Shown: positions 15,454-24,248 of the stretch, piece by piece | Layout: every line of letters begins with the position of its first letter | Position numbering within the stretch: position 1 is the first letter of the stretch | Origin: Nocardioides palaemonis | GTDB taxonomy: Bacteria; Actinomycetota; Actinomycetes; Propionibacteriales; Nocardioidaceae | Direction: 5' to 3' | DNA length: 64,000 nucleotides | NCBI RefSeq assembly: GCF_018275325.1 | Contig: NZ_JAGVQR010000004.1 | Location: forward strand, 806,001 to 870,000 | The notes under the pieces: model-generated | The model's input: only the letters and a program-made list of their open reading frames with translations | Told to the model about the DNA's origin: nothing | The model's database searches: none | Translations under genes and position numbers: made by a program

Positions 15454-16464
15454 TCAGCGGTCCAGCAGCGGGCGCGAGGGGTCCCAGGTCGTGCCGTCGC
15501 GCTGGTCGCGGCGCCGGCGGGCGATCGCGGAGAGCGACTCGAGGACGACCCGGTTGGCCAGGGCGGCGGTGATGTCGGCGTGGTCGTAGGGCGGGCTGAC
15601 CTCGACCACGTCGACGCCGACGACCGGCAGCTCGAGGCAGATCCGGCGGACGGCGTCGAGCAGCTGGCGCGCGCTCAACCCGCCCGGCTCCGGGGTGCCG
15701 GTGCCGGGCGCGTGGCCGGGGTCGCAGACGTCGATGTCGACGGACAGGAAGACGCCGTCGCACTCGTCGGTGGCGATGGCGAACGCCTCGGTCAGGCAGT
15801 CCTCGAGGCCGCGGTGGACGATCTCGGTCATCTCGTAGGACCGCATCCGCTGCCCGGCCATCCAGTCGAGCGTCTCGGGGCCGGGCCAGTAGCCGCGCAG
15901 GCCCACCTGGAGGAAGCGGTCGCCGCGCAGCGCACCGGACTCGATCAGCCGCCGCATCGGCTGGCCGTGGCCCCACAGCGACCCGAACTCGATGTCGCCG
16001 GTGTCGGCGTGGGCGTCGAAGTGGATCATCGAGACCCGCCCGTGGCCGAGCACGTTGGCCACGCCCTTGGCGTCGGGGTAGGCGATGGAGTGGTCGCCGC
16101 CGAGCACCACGGGGATCGCGCCGGCGCGGGCCACCTTCTCGACCGCCGCCTCCAGCACGCCGAGGGCGCGCTCGATGTCGCCCGGCGGCATCTCGACGTC
16201 GCCGGCGTCGACGACGCGCAGGTCGACCAGGCCGTCGGTGCGCAGCGCGAGGCTGGGCCGCGAGCCGTCGTGCGGGAGGTAGTCGGTCATCCGGATCGCC
16301 TGCGGCCCGAAGCGCGTGCCGGGCCGGTGCGACGTCCCGCCGTCGAACGGCGCCCCCACGACGACCACGTCCGCGTCGGCGTAGGACCCCGGGTCGTCCA
16401 GGTCGCAGGCGGGCACCCCGAGGAAGGTGATGTCGGGGCCGAACTGTGCGCCGTAGCGGGCCAT
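15454..16464 (-). CDS. speB: Agmatinase / ureohydrolase family enzyme
   Basis: A 336-aa enzyme of the arginase-agmatinase family, which hydrolyses guanidino compounds to urea and an amine using two Mn ions. All metal motifs are present: GGDHS near residue 123, DAHADTGD near residue 150, and SVDIDVCDPGHAPGTGTPEPGG near residue 242. The exact substrate (agmatine, guanidinobutyrate, guanidine or another) cannot be read from motifs. The ATG at 16464 follows a TAGCAT box by 7 nt. No polyamine or arginine genes adjoin it. Confidence 0.88.
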   Translation of the reverse strand: MARYGAQFGPDITFLGVPACDLDDPGSYADADVVVVGAPFDGGTSHRPGTRFGPQAIRMTDYLPHDGSRPSLALRTDGLVDLRVVDAGDVEMPPGDIERALGVLEAAVEKVARAGAIPVVLGGDHSIAYPDAKGVANVLGHGRVSMIHFDAHADTGDIEFGSLWGHGQPMRRLIESGALRGDRFLQVGLRGYWPGPETLDWMAGQRMRSYEMTEIVHRGLEDCLTEAFAIATDECDGVFLSVDIDVCDPGHAPGTGTPEPGGLSARQLLDAVRRICLELPVVGVDVVEVSPPYDHADITAALANRVVLESLSAIARRRRDQRDGTTWDPSRPLLDR

Positions 16465-16471
16465 GGGGCCG

Positions 16472-16477
16472 ATGCTA
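16472..16477 (-). promoter_or_regulatory. -10 box (TAGCAT) of speB
   Basis: TAGCAT on the minus strand lies 7 nt before the ATG; no ribosome binding site. A leaderless start is likely. Confidence 0.45.
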
Positions 16478-16491
16478 GGGCCAGCCCGGGG

Positions 16492-17973
16492 TCAGTGCTG
16501 CGTGTCGCCGAGGCTGAGCCGCGCGGGGACCAGGCGCCACACGGCGTACGCCGCCAGCGCGGCCCCGACCGCTCCCACGGCCCCCATCGACGCGAAGGCG
16601 GTGACGAAGGCGTCGGCCGCCTCGGTGGCCCACGGGCCGCCGGCCGCACCCGCCAGGGACTCGCCGGTCGCGGCGTCGACCCCGTCGGGGAGGCCGGCGC
16701 GGTAGACCGCGCCGACCATGCTGCCGAGGAAGGTGATGCCGAGGACGGCACCCAGCTCGTAGGTGATCTCCTCGATCGCGGCCGCGGACCCCGCTTGGTC
16801 GTCGCTCGCGGCGCCCATGATGAGCGCGGAGCCGAGCCCGAGGGCCGACGTGCCCAGGCCGACCACGGCGAACGCGACCGCGATCCACGGGTAGGTCGTC
16901 GGCAGCACCGCGACCAGCGCCAGGCCGACCGCCAGGACCACCAGGCCGGCGGCGAGCACCAGCCGCGGGCTGGTGCGCTCGGCGAGGGCCGGGGCGAACG
17001 GCGAGGCGAGCATCGCGCCGACCGCGAGCGGCAGCAGCGCCAGGCCGGCGCGCAGCGGGCTCATCCCCTCGACCAGCTGCAGCCACTGGCTGCCGGTGAA
17101 GAGCACCGTCGCCATCAGCGCGCTGCTGGCCAGGGCCGCCACCACACCGGCGCGCAGCACCGGCTGGCGGAACAGCCGGACGTCGAGCATCGGCCGGTCG
17201 GAGCGCAGCGAGCGGTGCACGAACAGCGCCAGGGCCGCGACGCCGAGGGCGAGCAGCCCCACGGTCGGCAGGGTCGGTCCGTGCTTGCCGAGCTGCTTGA
17301 CGGCGTAGACCGCCGCGGTCATCCCGCCCGCGGAGAGGACCACGCCGGTCGCGTCGACGCGGCCCGGGCGCGCCGAGCGGCTCTCGCGCAGCAGCCAGAG
17401 ACCGGCGACGATCGCGACGACCATGAGCGGAACGTTGACCAGGAACGCCGCGTGCCAGCTGTACGCCTCGAGCAGCGCACCGCCCACGACCGGGCCGACG
17501 GCCGCACCGAGCGCGGCCGTGGCACCCCACACGCTGAGCGCCAGCGTGCGCTCGCGGGCGTCGTCGAAGGTCGAGCGGATGAGGGAGAGCGTCGACGGCA
17601 TCACCATCGCCCCGCCGAGCCCGAGGAGCGCGCGGATGGCGACCACCGCGGCGGCGCTGTCCGCCCAGAGCACGGCGAGCGACCCGACCGCGAAGGCGGC
17701 GTAGCCCGTGACGAGCATCCGCTTGCGGCCCCACCGGTCGGCGAGCGCCGTGACCGGCACGAGCAAACCGGCGAGCGCGAGGGCGTAGACGTCCACGACC
17801 CAGAGCTGGGAGACGGCGCTGAGGTGCAGCTCGTCGGTCATGGCCGGGAGCGCGACGTTGAGGATGGTCATGTCCATGACCACCACGAGGAGGCTGGCCG
17901 CGAGCACGGCGAGGGCCCACCAGCGCCTCGGGTCGGAGGCGGTGCGGGGTGCGGAGGCGACGGGGCTGGTCAT
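16492..17973 (-). CDS. MFS drug-efflux transporter, DHA2 (14-TM) family
   Basis: A 493-aa polytopic protein with about 14 hydrophobic segments. The DHA2/EmrB-QacA signatures are visible: LDMTILNVALP-like motif (VVMDMTILNVALPAM) in the first segment, the loop motif LADRWGRKRMLV after the second, and GAAVGPVVGGAL in the fifth. It should export hydrophobic or cationic compounds using proton-motive force. It is translationally coupled to the upstream TetR gene by a 4-bp ATGA overlap, which points to substrate-induced efflux. Confidence 0.92.
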   Translation of the reverse strand: MTSPVASAPRTASDPRRWWALAVLAASLLVVVMDMTILNVALPAMTDELHLSAVSQLWVVDVYALALAGLLVPVTALADRWGRKRMLVTGYAAFAVGSLAVLWADSAAAVVAIRALLGLGGAMVMPSTLSLIRSTFDDARERTLALSVWGATAALGAAVGPVVGGALLEAYSWHAAFLVNVPLMVVAIVAGLWLLRESRSARPGRVDATGVVLSAGGMTAAVYAVKQLGKHGPTLPTVGLLALGVAALALFVHRSLRSDRPMLDVRLFRQPVLRAGVVAALASSALMATVLFTGSQWLQLVEGMSPLRAGLALLPLAVGAMLASPFAPALAERTSPRLVLAAGLVVLAVGLALVAVLPTTYPWIAVAFAVVGLGTSALGLGSALIMGAASDDQAGSAAAIEEITYELGAVLGITFLGSMVGAVYRAGLPDGVDAATGESLAGAAGGPWATEAADAFVTAFASMGAVGAVGAALAAYAVWRLVPARLSLGDTQH

Positions 17974-18533
17974 GAGGGGGCGATCCCGGTCAGGAGGGTG
18001 GACAGGACGAGGTGGGCGACGTCGCGGCGGGCGACGTCGCCGAGCCGCACGGCCTCACGGCCGGCGACGAGCTGTCCGTAGACGGAGTGGCCGAACCAGC
18101 GCAGCGGCAGGTCGGCGCGGACCACGCCCGCCTCCTGGGCGGCGGCGAACAGGACGGTCTCGCGATCGGCGAGGTGCTGCGTGCGCCCGGCGAGCGCCTC
18201 GTTGGCGAGGATGACGTGGTCGGTCAGCGCGAAGGCGTGGTCGTCGGAGTCCTCGACGTAGCCCTCGACGAGGGCCTCGAGGGTCGCGCGGATCGCGAAG
18301 GCGTCCGCCGCGGCGGCGACGTCCTCGACCCCGGCCGCGTCGAGGCGGCGCTCCCACTGGTCGAGCGAGCGCGTGCCGAGCTCGAGGAGCAGCGCCTCGC
18401 GGGACTCGAAGTGCCGGTGCAGGGTCGCCCGGCTGACCGACGCCGCCTTGGCGATGGTCGACATCGACGCACCGGGGTCGGCGTTGAGCAGGCGCTGCGC
18501 GGCGCCGAGCACGTCCTCGCGGTTCGAACCCAT
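17970..18533 (-). CDS. TetR-family regulator of the adjacent MFS pump
   Basis: A 187-aa regulator with an N-terminal TetR HTH (MSTIAKAASVSRATLHRHFESREALLLEL, about residues 24-52) and a helical ligand-binding part. The ATG at 18533 has GGGAGG 7 nt upstream; a GTG six bases earlier is possible. It heads a two-gene operon with the MFS pump, and a perfect 18-bp palindrome lies 19 bp upstream of the start. Autorepression relieved by a pump substrate is the usual scheme. Confidence 0.9.
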   Translation of the reverse strand: MGSNREDVLGAAQRLLNADPGASMSTIAKAASVSRATLHRHFESREALLLELGTRSLDQWERRLDAAGVEDVAAAADAFAIRATLEALVEGYVEDSDDHAFALTDHVILANEALAGRTQHLADRETVLFAAAQEAGVVRADLPLRWFGHSVYGQLVAGREAVRLGDVARRDVAHLVLSTLLTGIAPS

Positions 18534-18551
18534 GGACACCCCTCCCTCGAG

Positions 18552-18569
18552 TGAGACATCAATGTCTCA
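18552..18569. promoter_or_regulatory. TetR operator palindrome
   Basis: TGAGACAT-CA-ATGTCTCA is a perfect 8-bp inverted repeat with a 2-bp centre, directly upstream of the TetR-MFS operon. A partial copy (TGAGATAATGGTGTC) follows at 18572-18586. Confidence 0.75.
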
Positions 18570-18596
18570 TTTGAGATAATGGTGTCGCAACTCGGC

Positions 18597-19730
18597 TCAC
18601 CAGCCGGGAAGGGCGGCGAACCGCTCCCCGATCAGCTGGTGGGTCGCGCCGTCGGGGTGCAGGTTGTCCGGCAGGGGCAGCCGCTCGGCGTCGGCCGGGC
18701 CGTAGAGGCCGAGGCCGTCGACGTAGGACAGGTGCGGGTCGGCCCGGCGCTCCACCACCTCAGCGAGCACCTCGCGCACGACCTGCAGGGTGAGCGCGCC
18801 GGCCGCCACGGCGGCGGGGTCACCGCTCGCGACGAACGCGACCCGGCCCTCGGCCATCGCCGCCAGGTCGGGCGCGGTGGGCCCGGGGGTCGACTCGTGG
18901 GCGCCGCAGAAGATCGGCGAGACCAGCCGCAGCGGCGTCTCGGGGTGGCCGTCGCGGATCGTGTCGAGCCACCCGTGGACCGCGGGGCCGAGGACCCGGC
19001 GGCGCATCACGTCGCCGTTGACCAGGTTGATGCCGAGCTTGACGCTGATCCGGTCGGCGGGGGTGTCGCGGATCGTGCGGGCCACGAACGGGTCGAGCAT
19101 CGCGCTGCCGCCGAACCCGAGGTTGAGCAGGTCGAGGCCCGCGAGCCGGGCCGCGACCACCGGCCAGGTGCCGGTCGGGTGGGTGGCGTTGGAGCCGTGG
19201 CTGATCGAGCTGCCGTGGTGGATCCAGCGGGGGCGGTCGTCGGCCAGCGGCTCGAGGGGCGCGTCGGCGCGCACGGCGACGACCTCGGTCTGCTCGTCGT
19301 GCGGCAGCCAGACCTCGAGCGCCTTGTCGCCAGCGGGGAGCGCGACGGACAGCGTGGTCGGCGGCCCCGCCTCGAACGTGTTCGCGCCGGTCATCATGTC
19401 GACGGTGAGCACGTTGCCGCCGGGGGCGGTGAGCTGCTCGACGAGCGCGCCGTCGACCAGCACGTCGTAGCGCCCGTCCGGGCGGGCGGGAGCACCGGCG
19501 TACTGCCGCTTCGTGGGCAGCACGTCGAGCTCGAGACGGGTCGCCGCGGTCCGCGCGGCGAGGCGTACGCCGGAGGGCTGGACCTCGACGAGCCGCAGCT
19601 GCGGGTCGTCGGTCTGGGCGCGGGCCCAGGCGGGCAGCCGGTGCGGCAGGAGGCCGGCGGCGGTGGGCTCGAGCTCGACGGCTCCGCGGACCAGTGCGGC
19701 GACGTCGGGGACGGGGGTGAGGGTGGTCAT
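18597..19730 (-). CDS. SGNH/GDSL-type hydrolase
   Basis: A 377-aa protein. The N-terminal ~180 residues are beta-rich, like the jelly-roll module before some SGNH esterases, and the C-terminal part is an SGNH hydrolase: block I HHGSSISHGS with the nucleophile Ser, block II GFGGSAMLDP with Gly, block III LGINLVNGD with Asn, and block V PDNLHPDGATHQ with the Asp and His. It should cleave an ester, perhaps on a carbohydrate or lipid. No signal peptide is seen. Its ATG overlaps the stop of the upstream TetR gene by 4 bp, so the two are co-expressed. Confidence 0.88.
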   Translation of the reverse strand: MTTLTPVPDVAALVRGAVELEPTAAGLLPHRLPAWARAQTDDPQLRLVEVQPSGVRLAARTAATRLELDVLPTKRQYAGAPARPDGRYDVLVDGALVEQLTAPGGNVLTVDMMTGANTFEAGPPTTLSVALPAGDKALEVWLPHDEQTEVVAVRADAPLEPLADDRPRWIHHGSSISHGSNATHPTGTWPVVAARLAGLDLLNLGFGGSAMLDPFVARTIRDTPADRISVKLGINLVNGDVMRRRVLGPAVHGWLDTIRDGHPETPLRLVSPIFCGAHESTPGPTAPDLAAMAEGRVAFVASGDPAAVAAGALTLQVVREVLAEVVERRADPHLSYVDGLGLYGPADAERLPLPDNLHPDGATHQLIGERFAALPGW

Positions 19731-20308
19731 GAGGTGTGGGTCTCCCAGGATCGGACGAGGGTGTCGAGACCGTCGAGCACGCGCTGCCAGGTCTCGTCGG
19801 AGGTCGGGGCGCCGGCGACGTGGCCGAAGGCACCTGCCGCGTCGAGCGCGGCGTAGCCGTGGAAGGTGGCGCCGAGCAGCCGCACCGCGTGGGTCGCGGC
19901 GTCGTCGGAGAGGTCGTAGCCGCGGAGCACGGCGCGGACCAGCGCCGCGTGGCGGGGTCCGGCGCTGGCCGCCGCGGTCTCGCGGTCGAAGGGAAGCCGG
20001 GTGGCGGCGTAGCGACCCGGGTGCTCGCGGGCGTAGGTCCGCCAGACGTCGCCGAGCGCCCCCAGCGCGGCACGCCCACTGACGCCGGCGAGCGCCGCCG
20101 CCGCGAGGTCGGCGGTCTCCTCCAGCGCGAGCAGCGCGACGCGGGTGCGGACGTCGGCGGCACTGCGGACGTGGGCGTAGAGGCTCGGGACCGCGACGCC
20201 GAACTGGCGCGCGAGCGCCGCGAGGGTCACGGCGTCCAGCCCGACCTCGTCGGCCAGGTCGGCCGCCGCCCGCGCGACCGCGTCGGCGGTGAGTCCTGCT
20301 CGGGGCAC
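19727..20308 (-). CDS. TetR-family regulator with WHG-type C-terminal domain
   Basis: A 193-aa regulator. The HTH lies at about residues 20-45 (VTLAALARQFGVAVPSLYAHVRSAADV). The C-terminal part contains HAVRLLGATFHGYAALDAAGAFG, typical of the TetR_C WHG domain. The GTG at 20308 has AAGGAG 6 nt upstream, which fixes the start. It is coupled to the SGNH hydrolase gene and has a palindrome 28 bp upstream, so it probably represses its own operon. Confidence 0.88.
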   Translation of the reverse strand: MPRAGLTADAVARAAADLADEVGLDAVTLAALARQFGVAVPSLYAHVRSAADVRTRVALLALEETADLAAAALAGVSGRAALGALGDVWRTYAREHPGRYAATRLPFDRETAAASAGPRHAALVRAVLRGYDLSDDAATHAVRLLGATFHGYAALDAAGAFGHVAGAPTSDETWQRVLDGLDTLVRSWETHTS

Positions 20309-20335
20309 GGCATCTCCTTCGTTGTTGAGTCCGCA

Positions 20336-20352
20336 TCCTAACATCATTAGGA
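20336..20352. promoter_or_regulatory. Operator palindrome of the TetR-hydrolase operon
   Basis: TCCTAA-CATCA-TTAGGA: 6-bp perfect arms with a 5-bp centre, the size and position expected for TetR autoregulation. Confidence 0.6.
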
Positions 20353-20442
20353 ACTGTCGGGGTAGTCCAGTGTCCAACGGTCGCCGCGGGGTGCGATCGA
20401 CAGCAGGACGTCACTGAGCTACCACCCGGGGATGCGGACCCA

Positions 20443-20471
20443 TTGACTTTAGTTCGAGACTCGTACTTAAT
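20443..20471 (+). promoter_or_regulatory. xylB promoter with ROK-type operator
   Basis: TTGACT (20443-20448) and CTTAAT (20466-20471) are separated by 17 bp. Arms TTTAGTTCGAG and CTCGTACTTAA (20448-20470, single-base centre) form an inverted repeat matching in 9 of 11 positions and covering the spacer and -10. The GTG of xylB begins 7 nt after the -10, so the message is probably leaderless and binding at the dyad would block it directly. Confidence 0.65.
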
Positions 20472-20478
20472 AGGTCGG

Positions 20479-21867
20479 GTGACCCTCGTGCTCGGCCTCG
20501 ACTCCTCCACGCAGTCGACCAAGGCGGTCCTCGTCGACGCCGACGACGGCCGGATCGTCGACACCCGCACCGCGCCGCACCCGCCCGGCACCGAGGTCGA
20601 CCCGCGCGCCTGGCTGGACGCCGTCGACGCGGCGACCGAGGGGCTGCTCGACCGGGCCGACGCGGTCGCCGTCGCCAGCCAGCAGCACGGGATGGTGGCG
20701 CTCGACGACACGGGCGTCCCGGTCCGCGACGCGCTGCTCTGGAACGACACCCGCTCCGCCGGGGCCGCGCGCGACCTAGTCGCGGAGATGGGCGGGCCGC
20801 AGGCCTGCGCCGACGCCGTCGGCAGCGTGCTGGTGGCCTCCTTCACCGCGGCCAAGCTGCGCTGGGTGCGCGACCACGAGCCCGACACCGCGGCAAGGGT
20901 CCGCTCGGTGCTGCTCCCCCACGACCACGTCTCGCGCCACCTCGCCGCCCCGGGCACCGACCCGTTCACCGACCGCGGCGACGCGTCCGGCACCGGCTAC
21001 TTCGCCACCGCGACCGGCGAGTGGCGCCCCGACCTCGCGGCCCGGGCGATCGGCCACGAGGTCGCCCTGCCGCGCGTCGTCGCCCCCGGCGCCGTCGCGG
21101 CCCACACCGCGTCCGGCGCGGTCCTCGCGGGCGGCACCGGCGACAACATGGGCGCGGCGCTCGGCATGGCGCTCGAGCCCGGCGACGTGCTCGTCTCGGT
21201 CGGCACCTCGGGCGTCGCCTCGGCCATCAGCAGCACGCCGGTGGCCGACGGCACCGGCACGGTGACCGGCTTCGCCGACGCCAGCGGCGGCTTCCTGCCG
21301 ATGGTCACCACGATCAACGCGGCCGGCATCCTCGACCTCCAGGCACGCTGGCTCGGCGTCGACCACGCCGGCCTCGCCGACCTCGCACTGGCCTCGACCC
21401 CGGGCGCGGGCGGCGTCACCCTCCTCCCCTACTACGGCGGGGAGCGCAGCCCGAACCGCCCGACGGCGGTCGGCACCTGGACCGGGCTGACCCCGTCCAC
21501 CAGCCGCGAGGACCTCGCGCGGGCGGCGTACGAGGCGCTCCTCTGCTCGCTCGCCGACGCCGTCGACCGGCTGGTCGCGGCGACCGGCGAGGAGCCGCGC
21601 CGGGTGCTGGTGGTGGGCGGCGCGACGAGGAGCGCGGCGCTCCGCGCCCTCGCCCCCGCGGTCCTCGGCCGCCCGGTCTCGCTGCCGCCCGAGGGCGAGT
21701 ACGTCGCGCTCGGCGCGGCCCGCCAGGCCGCCTGGGCGCTCGCCGGCACCGATGCCCCACCCGCCTGGTCGCCCGGCGCGACCACGGTCCTCGAGGCCGA
21801 CCCGACCCCCGACGTGCGCGCGGCGTACGCCGAGCTGCGGACCCGCACCGCACCCTGGAACGACTGA
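20479..21867 (+). CDS. xylB: Xylulokinase
   Basis: A 462-aa FGGY-family kinase that phosphorylates D-xylulose to xylulose 5-phosphate. Visible motifs include [16 protein letters not shown] (N-terminal phosphate loop), [10 protein letters not shown] and [10 protein letters not shown] (xylulokinase substrate region), [12 protein letters not shown] and SVGTSGVAS in the second domain, and [14 protein letters not shown] near the C-terminus. It is followed 16 bp later by xylA. The GTG at 20479 is preferred over further upstream codons because those overlap the promoter. Confidence 0.94.
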   Translation: MTLVLGLDSSTQSTKAVLVDADDGRIVDTRTAPHPPGTEVDPRAWLDAVDAATEGLLDRADAVAVASQQHGMVALDDTGVPVRDALLWNDTRSAGAARDLVAEMGGPQACADAVGSVLVASFTAAKLRWVRDHEPDTAARVRSVLLPHDHVSRHLAAPGTDPFTDRGDASGTGYFATATGEWRPDLAARAIGHEVALPRVVAPGAVAAHTASGAVLAGGTGDNMGAALGMALEPGDVLVSVGTSGVASAISSTPVADGTGTVTGFADASGGFLPMVTTINAAGILDLQARWLGVDHAGLADLALASTPGAGGVTLLPYYGGERSPNRPTAVGTWTGLTPSTSREDLARAAYEALLCSLADAVDRLVAATGEEPRRVLVVGGATRSAALRALAPAVLGRPVSLPPEGEYVALGAARQAAWALAGTDAPPAWSPGATTVLEADPTPDVRAAYAELRTRTAPWND

Positions 21868-21883
21868 CACGGAAGGCACCACC

Positions 21884-23050
21884 ATGAGCACCGCGATCCC
21901 CACCCCCACCCCCGAGGACAAGTTCTCCTTCGGCCTCTGGACCGTCGGCTGGCAGGGCGTCGACCCGTTCGGCGGCGCCACCCGGCCGCCGATGGACACC
22001 GTCCACTCGCTCGAGAAGCTCGCGGAGCTCGGCGCCTACGGCGTGAACTTCCACGACGACGACGTGATCCCCTTCGGCAGCGACGACGCCACCCGCGACC
22101 AGATCATCGACCGGTTCAAGAAGGGCCTGGCCGACACCGGCCTCGTGGTCACCACCGCCACGACCAACCTCTTCAGCCACCCCGTCTTCAAGGCCGGCGG
22201 CTTCACCAACAACAACCGCGACATCCGCCGCTTCGCGATCCGCAAGGTGATGCGCAACGTCGACCTCGCGGCCGAGCTCGGCGCCAAGGTCTACGTCGCG
22301 TGGGGCGGCCGCGAGGGCGCGGAGTACGGCGCCAGCCAGGACACCCGCGTCGCGCTCGACCGCATGAAGGAGGCCTTCGACCTCCTCGGCCAGTACGTCG
22401 TCGACCAGGGCTACGACCTGAAGTTCGCCATCGAGCCCAAGCCCAACGAGCCCCGCGGCGACATCCTGCTGCCGACCATCGGCCACGCGCTCGCCTTCAT
22501 CAACCAGCTCGAGCGCCCCGAGCTCGTCGGCGTGAACCCGGAGATCGGCCACGAGGAGATGGCCGGCATGAACGCCGCCGCCGGCTACGCCCAGGCGCTG
22601 TGGCAGGGCAAGCTGTTCCACATCGACCTCAACGGCCAGAACGGCCCGAAGTACGACCAGGACCTGCGCTTCGGCGCCGGCAACGTGCGCGGGGCCTTCT
22701 GGGTGGTCGACGCGCTGCTCGCCGGCGGCTACGACGGCCCGGTCCACTTCGACTTCAAGCCCTCGCGGATCGAGGACGAGGACGGCGTGTGGGTCAGCGC
22801 GGCGGCCAACATGCGCAACTACCTGATCCTGCGCGAGAAGGTGAAGGCGTTCCGTGCCGACCCCGAGGTGCAGGCAGCGCTGGAGGCGGCCCGCCTGCCC
22901 GAGCTCGCCCGGCCCACGCTCGGCGAGGGCGAGGACTGGAAGCAGCTGCTCGACTGGGAGCTGCCCGACCCCGACCAGCTCGGTGCGATCGGCGCGGCCA
23001 CCGAGCACCTCGACCAGCTGGCGCTCGAGCACCTCTACGGCGTCCGCTGA
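21884..23050 (+). CDS. xylA: Xylose isomerase
   Basis: A 388-aa class I xylose isomerase of the Streptomyces type, interconverting D-xylose and D-xylulose. Recognisable blocks are [34 protein letters not shown] (catalytic His), [25 protein letters not shown] (metal-binding Glu), [20 protein letters not shown] and HFDFKPSR. Length matches the family. GGAAGG upstream of the ATG at 21884 is a fair ribosome binding site. The stop codon overlaps the proposed start of the ROK regulator. Confidence 0.97.
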   Translation: MSTAIPTPTPEDKFSFGLWTVGWQGVDPFGGATRPPMDTVHSLEKLAELGAYGVNFHDDDVIPFGSDDATRDQIIDRFKKGLADTGLVVTTATTNLFSHPVFKAGGFTNNNRDIRRFAIRKVMRNVDLAAELGAKVYVAWGGREGAEYGASQDTRVALDRMKEAFDLLGQYVVDQGYDLKFAIEPKPNEPRGDILLPTIGHALAFINQLERPELVGVNPEIGHEEMAGMNAAAGYAQALWQGKLFHIDLNGQNGPKYDQDLRFGAGNVRGAFWVVDALLAGGYDGPVHFDFKPSRIEDEDGVWVSAAANMRNYLILREKVKAFRADPEVQAALEAARLPELARPTLGEGEDWKQLLDWELPDPDQLGAIGAATEHLDQLALEHLYGVR

Positions 23051-24228
23051 CCGGCCAGCGGTCCGGCGCGGCCACCGAGGGGCTGCGGCGGGCCAACACC
23101 GCTGCGGTCCTGCGCGAGCTGCGCCGGTCCGGGCCGTCCACGCGGGCCGGGCTCGCGCAGCGGACCGGGCTGGCGAAGGCCACCGTCGGGGTCATCGTCG
23201 CCGACCTCGAGGCCGCTCGCGCGGTGGCCGAGGAGGAGCCGCTGGCCGGTGGCCGCGGTCGTCCGGGCCGCCCCGTGGCGCTGCGCGGCGACCGCTTCGT
23301 GGGCCTCGGCCTCGAGCTCAACGTCGACTACGTGTCGGCCGTGGTGCTCGACCTCACCGGAGGCACCCGGCTGGCCGAGACCCGTGCCGCCACCGGCACC
23401 TCCGACGTCGACGGGCTGCTGGACCTCGCCCGCGAGGCCCTCGCCCGGGGCGCGGACGGGTGCACCGTGGTCGGGGCGGGCGTGGCCGTGCCCGCGCTGG
23501 TCCGCGGCGACGACCGCACAGTCGCGTGGGCGCCCAACCTGCGCGTCGACGGGCCGTCGCTGGCCGAGGCGCTCGACGACCTGGTGCCCGGCGTCCGGGT
23601 GGGCGTGAGCAACGACGCCAACTGCGCGGCGTACGCCGAGTCGCACCACGGCGCCGCCACCGGCGTCGGGCACGCGCTCTACCTCACCGGCACCGTCGGC
23701 ATCGGCGCCGGGATCGTGCAGGACGGCGAGGTGATGCGCGGCGCCGCGGGCTTCGCCGGCGAGGTCGGCCACATGCCGATCGGCGACTCGTCCGCCGCGT
23801 GCGGATGCGGGCGACGGGGCTGCTGGGAGGCGTCGGTCGGCCTGCACGCGATGCTGGCCGCGGTGGGCATGGCGGAGCTCGACACCCCGCTCGCCACGGC
23901 TGCGGCGGTGGCCGAGCGGGCGGCCACGGACCGGGCAGTGCGGGCCGGTCTGGAGCGGGTCGGGCACGACCTCGGGCTCGGGATCGCGATGCTGAGCAGC
24001 GTGCTCGACCCCGAGGTGGTCGTCCTCGGCGGCTACTTCGCACCGCTGGGCGACCTCGTCCTCGCCCCGGCCCGGCGCACCCTCGACGAGCGGCTCGCCT
24101 CGGCGGCGCAGGTCCGTCCCGAGCTCCGCCTCAGCACGCTCGGCACCGGCGCGGCCGCCCTCGGCGCGGCCGAGCTCGCGCTCGGTCCGGTGCTCGCCGG
24201 CGAGCTCGACCTCACCGCGCTCGGCTGA
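23047..24228 (+). CDS. xylR: ROK-family regulator (XylR-type) of the xylBA operon
   Basis: A 393-aa protein with an N-terminal winged helix (about 12-65, [35 protein letters not shown]) and a ROK sugar-kinase-like domain. The ROK zinc motif is present as [11 protein letters not shown] after EVGHMPIGD. The start is odd: no ATG, GTG or TTG in this frame fits, and the best candidate is a CTG at 23047 overlapping the xylA stop (CTGA), giving [16 protein letters not shown], a normal ROK N-terminus. Expression would depend on coupling to xylA. It probably represses xylB through the dyad at 20448-20470. Confidence 0.85.
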   Translation: MTGQRSGAATEGLRRANTAAVLRELRRSGPSTRAGLAQRTGLAKATVGVIVADLEAARAVAEEEPLAGGRGRPGRPVALRGDRFVGLGLELNVDYVSAVVLDLTGGTRLAETRAATGTSDVDGLLDLAREALARGADGCTVVGAGVAVPALVRGDDRTVAWAPNLRVDGPSLAEALDDLVPGVRVGVSNDANCAAYAESHHGAATGVGHALYLTGTVGIGAGIVQDGEVMRGAAGFAGEVGHMPIGDSSAACGCGRRGCWEASVGLHAMLAAVGMAELDTPLATAAAVAERAATDRAVRAGLERVGHDLGLGIAMLSSVLDPEVVVLGGYFAPLGDLVLAPARRTLDERLASAAQVRPELRLSTLGTGAAALGAAELALGPVLAGELDLTALG

Positions 24229-24248
24229 GCGGGGGGCGGCGCAGCCGG

